NCBI GenBank assembly: GCA_030147225.1
Contig: JASLAI010000012.1
Span: 1 to 7,177 of the forward strand
Origin: Planococcus sp. (in: firmicutes)
GTDB lineage: Bacteria > Bacillota > Bacilli > Bacillales_A > Planococcaceae
Direction of reading: 5' to 3'
Length of the DNA stretch: 7,177 nucleotides
The notes under the pieces were generated by a model, which searched no databases, was not told where the DNA came from, and saw nothing but the letters and a program-made list of their open reading frames with translations. The position numbers and the translations under genes were made by a program. Shown here piece after piece: positions 6,327 to 7,177 of this stretch (within the stretch, counting starts at the first letter, position 1; every line of letters begins with the position of its first letter).

Positions 6327-6335
6327 ATTATAACA
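6327..6335 (-). promoter_or_regulatory. extended -10 promoter of the beta-helix gene
   Basis: The minus strand reads TGTTATAAT: a perfect TATAAT with the TGn extension. The -35 position is weak. It lies downstream of the terminator at 6358-6402 and about 90 bp before the start codon, consistent with independent transcription. Confidence 0.6.
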
Positions 6336-6357
6336 ACTTAATAGGGAAATTAGCACT

Positions 6358-6408
6358 AAAAAACACCACATTCTCAGAGCTGCTCTGAGGGATGCGGTGT
6401 TTTGTTTT
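6358..6408 (-). terminator. terminator overlapping the end of the small membrane protein gene
   Basis: AAACACC/GGTGTTT (6361-6367 with 6396-6402), CAT/ATG and CTCAGAG/CTCTGAG (6373-6379 with 6383-6389) form one long, nearly perfect hairpin with a CTG loop. On the minus strand six T follow (6358-6363). The plus direction also has TTTTGTTTTC, so it may act both ways. The last ~9 codons and the stop of the small gene are inside the stem. Confidence 0.88.
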
Positions 6409-6607
6409 CATTATTTTTTTGGTGATGTTCAGTCGGTTCCGGTTTTGCTGGTTCGATTCTTATCTCTTCTGCTCCACTGTCTTTACTGCGTGCAAGCAGC
6501 TCTTCCCGGTGATTATGGGCAACATCTTCTCTTTTTGAACTCGCTTTGCCTAAAGAAAAAAGAATGGCCATCGTGAACATAAAACCGCCTGTTATTATCG
6601 CCCACAT
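6374..6607 (-). CDS. small single-pass membrane protein, unknown function
   Basis: Protein of 77 aa that I do not recognise. One hydrophobic segment lies at the very N-terminus (WAIITGGFMFTMAILFSLG), followed by a basic patch (KASSKRED) and a hydrophilic tail rich in Glu, Pro, His and Asn. By the positive-inside rule the tail is probably cytoplasmic. The ATG at 6607 is preferred: AAGAGGTGG (6613-6621) puts GAGG 8 nt upstream, while the in-frame GTG at 6616 is part of that site. It is flanked by its own promoter candidate and a terminator that overlaps its last codons, which supports a real expressed gene. No function can be inferred; the neighbour upstream is a VanZ-family gene. Confidence 0.7.
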   Translation of the reverse strand: MWAIITGGFMFTMAILFSLGKASSKREDVAHNHREELLARSKDSGAEEIRIEPAKPEPTEHHQKNNENKTPHPSEQL

Positions 6608-6682
6608 ATGATCCACCTCTTGCTGTATAACCCGAATGCTATCATATATGTTCTACTCCTTACAATTTCATTATTCTGTTGA

Positions 6683-6691
6683 TTTATACCA
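6683..6691 (-). promoter_or_regulatory. extended -10 promoter of the small membrane protein gene
   Basis: The minus strand reads TGGTATAAA, a TGn extended -10 with 5/6 match. It would give a leader of about 70 nt. No -35 is evident. Because there is no clear terminator after the VanZ gene, readthrough from there is also possible. Confidence 0.45.
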
Positions 6692-6756
6692 TCTTACGCT
6701 AAATTTTTGGTGTTTACTAGCTTCATATGTACCAATAATTTGAAACCTAACCCACC

Positions 6757-6769
6757 TATTGATTCAATA
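6757..6769. repeat. 13-bp inverted repeat after the VanZ gene
   Basis: TATTGATTCAATA is perfectly symmetric around a central T. It lies between the VanZ stop and the promoter candidate of the small membrane gene. It has no T run, so it is not a terminator; it may be an operator or chance. Confidence 0.3.
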
Positions 6770-6785
6770 CAGCTAGAGCAGTTTG

Positions 6786-7177
6786 TCAGAATTCCGTATT
6801 TACCTGCTTTTTTCTGTTTTTTCTATGTTTTAAGCGCCATAGTTTATCTAAAGCTGCATAAATTACAGCTCCTAACGCTGCTCCTGCACTGTCAATCATC
6901 ACGTCCCGCACTTCTCCGCTTCGTCCTTCAATAAATAATTGGTGGATTTCATCCGTCACCGCAAACAATACACACATGCCAAATCCTAAGACCAATTGTT
7001 TCAGCCCACGCAACCCGCTGCTTCTCCAGGCATTTAAACTTAATAAGCTCAATAACAAATAGGCGATAAAGTGAGCATTCTTTCGGACAAAGGTATGCAA
7101 GCTTTCAACGTCAATCTCAAAAGATGGCGCCACCTGATCGATAAAATTCAATAGCGCTGCTACGACGCCTGAGCTTA
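6786..7177 (-). CDS. VanZ-family membrane protein, 5'-truncated by window edge
   Basis: C-terminal ~130 residues of a VanZ-family protein. Family signatures are SSG near the edge, the FVRKNAHFIAYLLL segment, and TDEIHQLFIEGR...DVMIDSAGAALG, with several hydrophobic stretches for membrane helices and a basic tail (KHRKNRKK). VanZ of enterococcal vancomycin clusters gives low-level teicoplanin resistance; the role of the many chromosomal homologues is unclear, so resistance should not be assumed. The frame stays open through to base 7177. A TTG at 7151 has no ribosome binding site, and VanZ proteins normally carry another hydrophobic segment before this point, so the true start lies outside. 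No clear terminator follows its TGA stop. Confidence 0.88.
   Translation of the reverse strand, partial: SSGVVAALLNFIDQVAPSFEIDVESLHTFVRKNAHFIAYLLLSLLSLNAWRSSGLRGLKQLVLGFGMCVLFAVTDEIHQLFIEGRSGEVRDVMIDSAGAALGAVIYAALDKLWRLKHRKNRKKQVNTEF

Noticed and set aside
6608..6616. GTG start of the small membrane protein
   Set aside because: It is part of the AAGAGGTGG ribosome binding site serving the ATG at 6607.
6697..6720. Possible terminator GCTA...TAGC after the VanZ gene
   Set aside because: Only four pairs hold before mismatches, and no T run follows on the minus strand.
6707..6934. Plus-strand open frame over the VanZ 3' end
   Set aside because: No ribosome binding site, and it is antisense to a clear VanZ-family gene.

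Overview
The window looks like chromosomal DNA from a low-to-moderate GC Gram-positive bacterium (Bacillota). The signs are very strong Shine-Dalgarno sequences (one is a full AAGGAGGTGAT), TTG and ATG starts, A/T-rich promoters with extended -10 elements, and classic hairpin-plus-T-run terminators. The protein set (VanZ family, TuaB/WzxC-type flippase, FemAB-like transferase) fits Bacillales. A Planococcaceae-type host is my guess only; nothing in the sequence proves it.

Layout, left to right. (1) A plus-strand FemAB/GNAT-fold transferase gene starts at a TTG right behind AGGAGG at the left edge and ends in a hairpin terminator. (2) All remaining genes are on the minus strand. Convergent with the first gene is a two-gene unit: a GT2 glycosyltransferase followed, after 47 bp, by a polysaccharide flippase. 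An A/T-rich 296-bp region with promoter candidates and two A/T palindromes lies upstream. (3) galE (UDP-glucose 4-epimerase) is a single-gene unit with its own terminator. (4) Upstream of galE is a 298-bp gap holding six copies of CCGCACCT spaced exactly 21 bp apart, the most unusual item in the window. (5) Next come a membrane-anchored parallel beta-helix protein with a long terminator and a perfect ribosome binding site, a small single-pass membrane protein of unknown function whose 3' end lies inside a terminator hairpin, and a 5'-truncated VanZ-family gene running off the right edge.

Working together: galE supplies UDP-galactose (or UDP-GalNAc), the GT2 enzyme adds sugars, the flippase exports lipid-linked oligosaccharide, and the beta-helix and FemAB-like proteins could modify the polymer or cell wall. 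This looks like part of a surface-polysaccharide region. No polymerase, chain-length regulator or priming transferase is present in this window. The functional links are inferred from context.

The best candidate for something undescribed is the 21-bp-phased CCGCACCT array next to the galE promoter. I see no complete novel defence or mobile system here.
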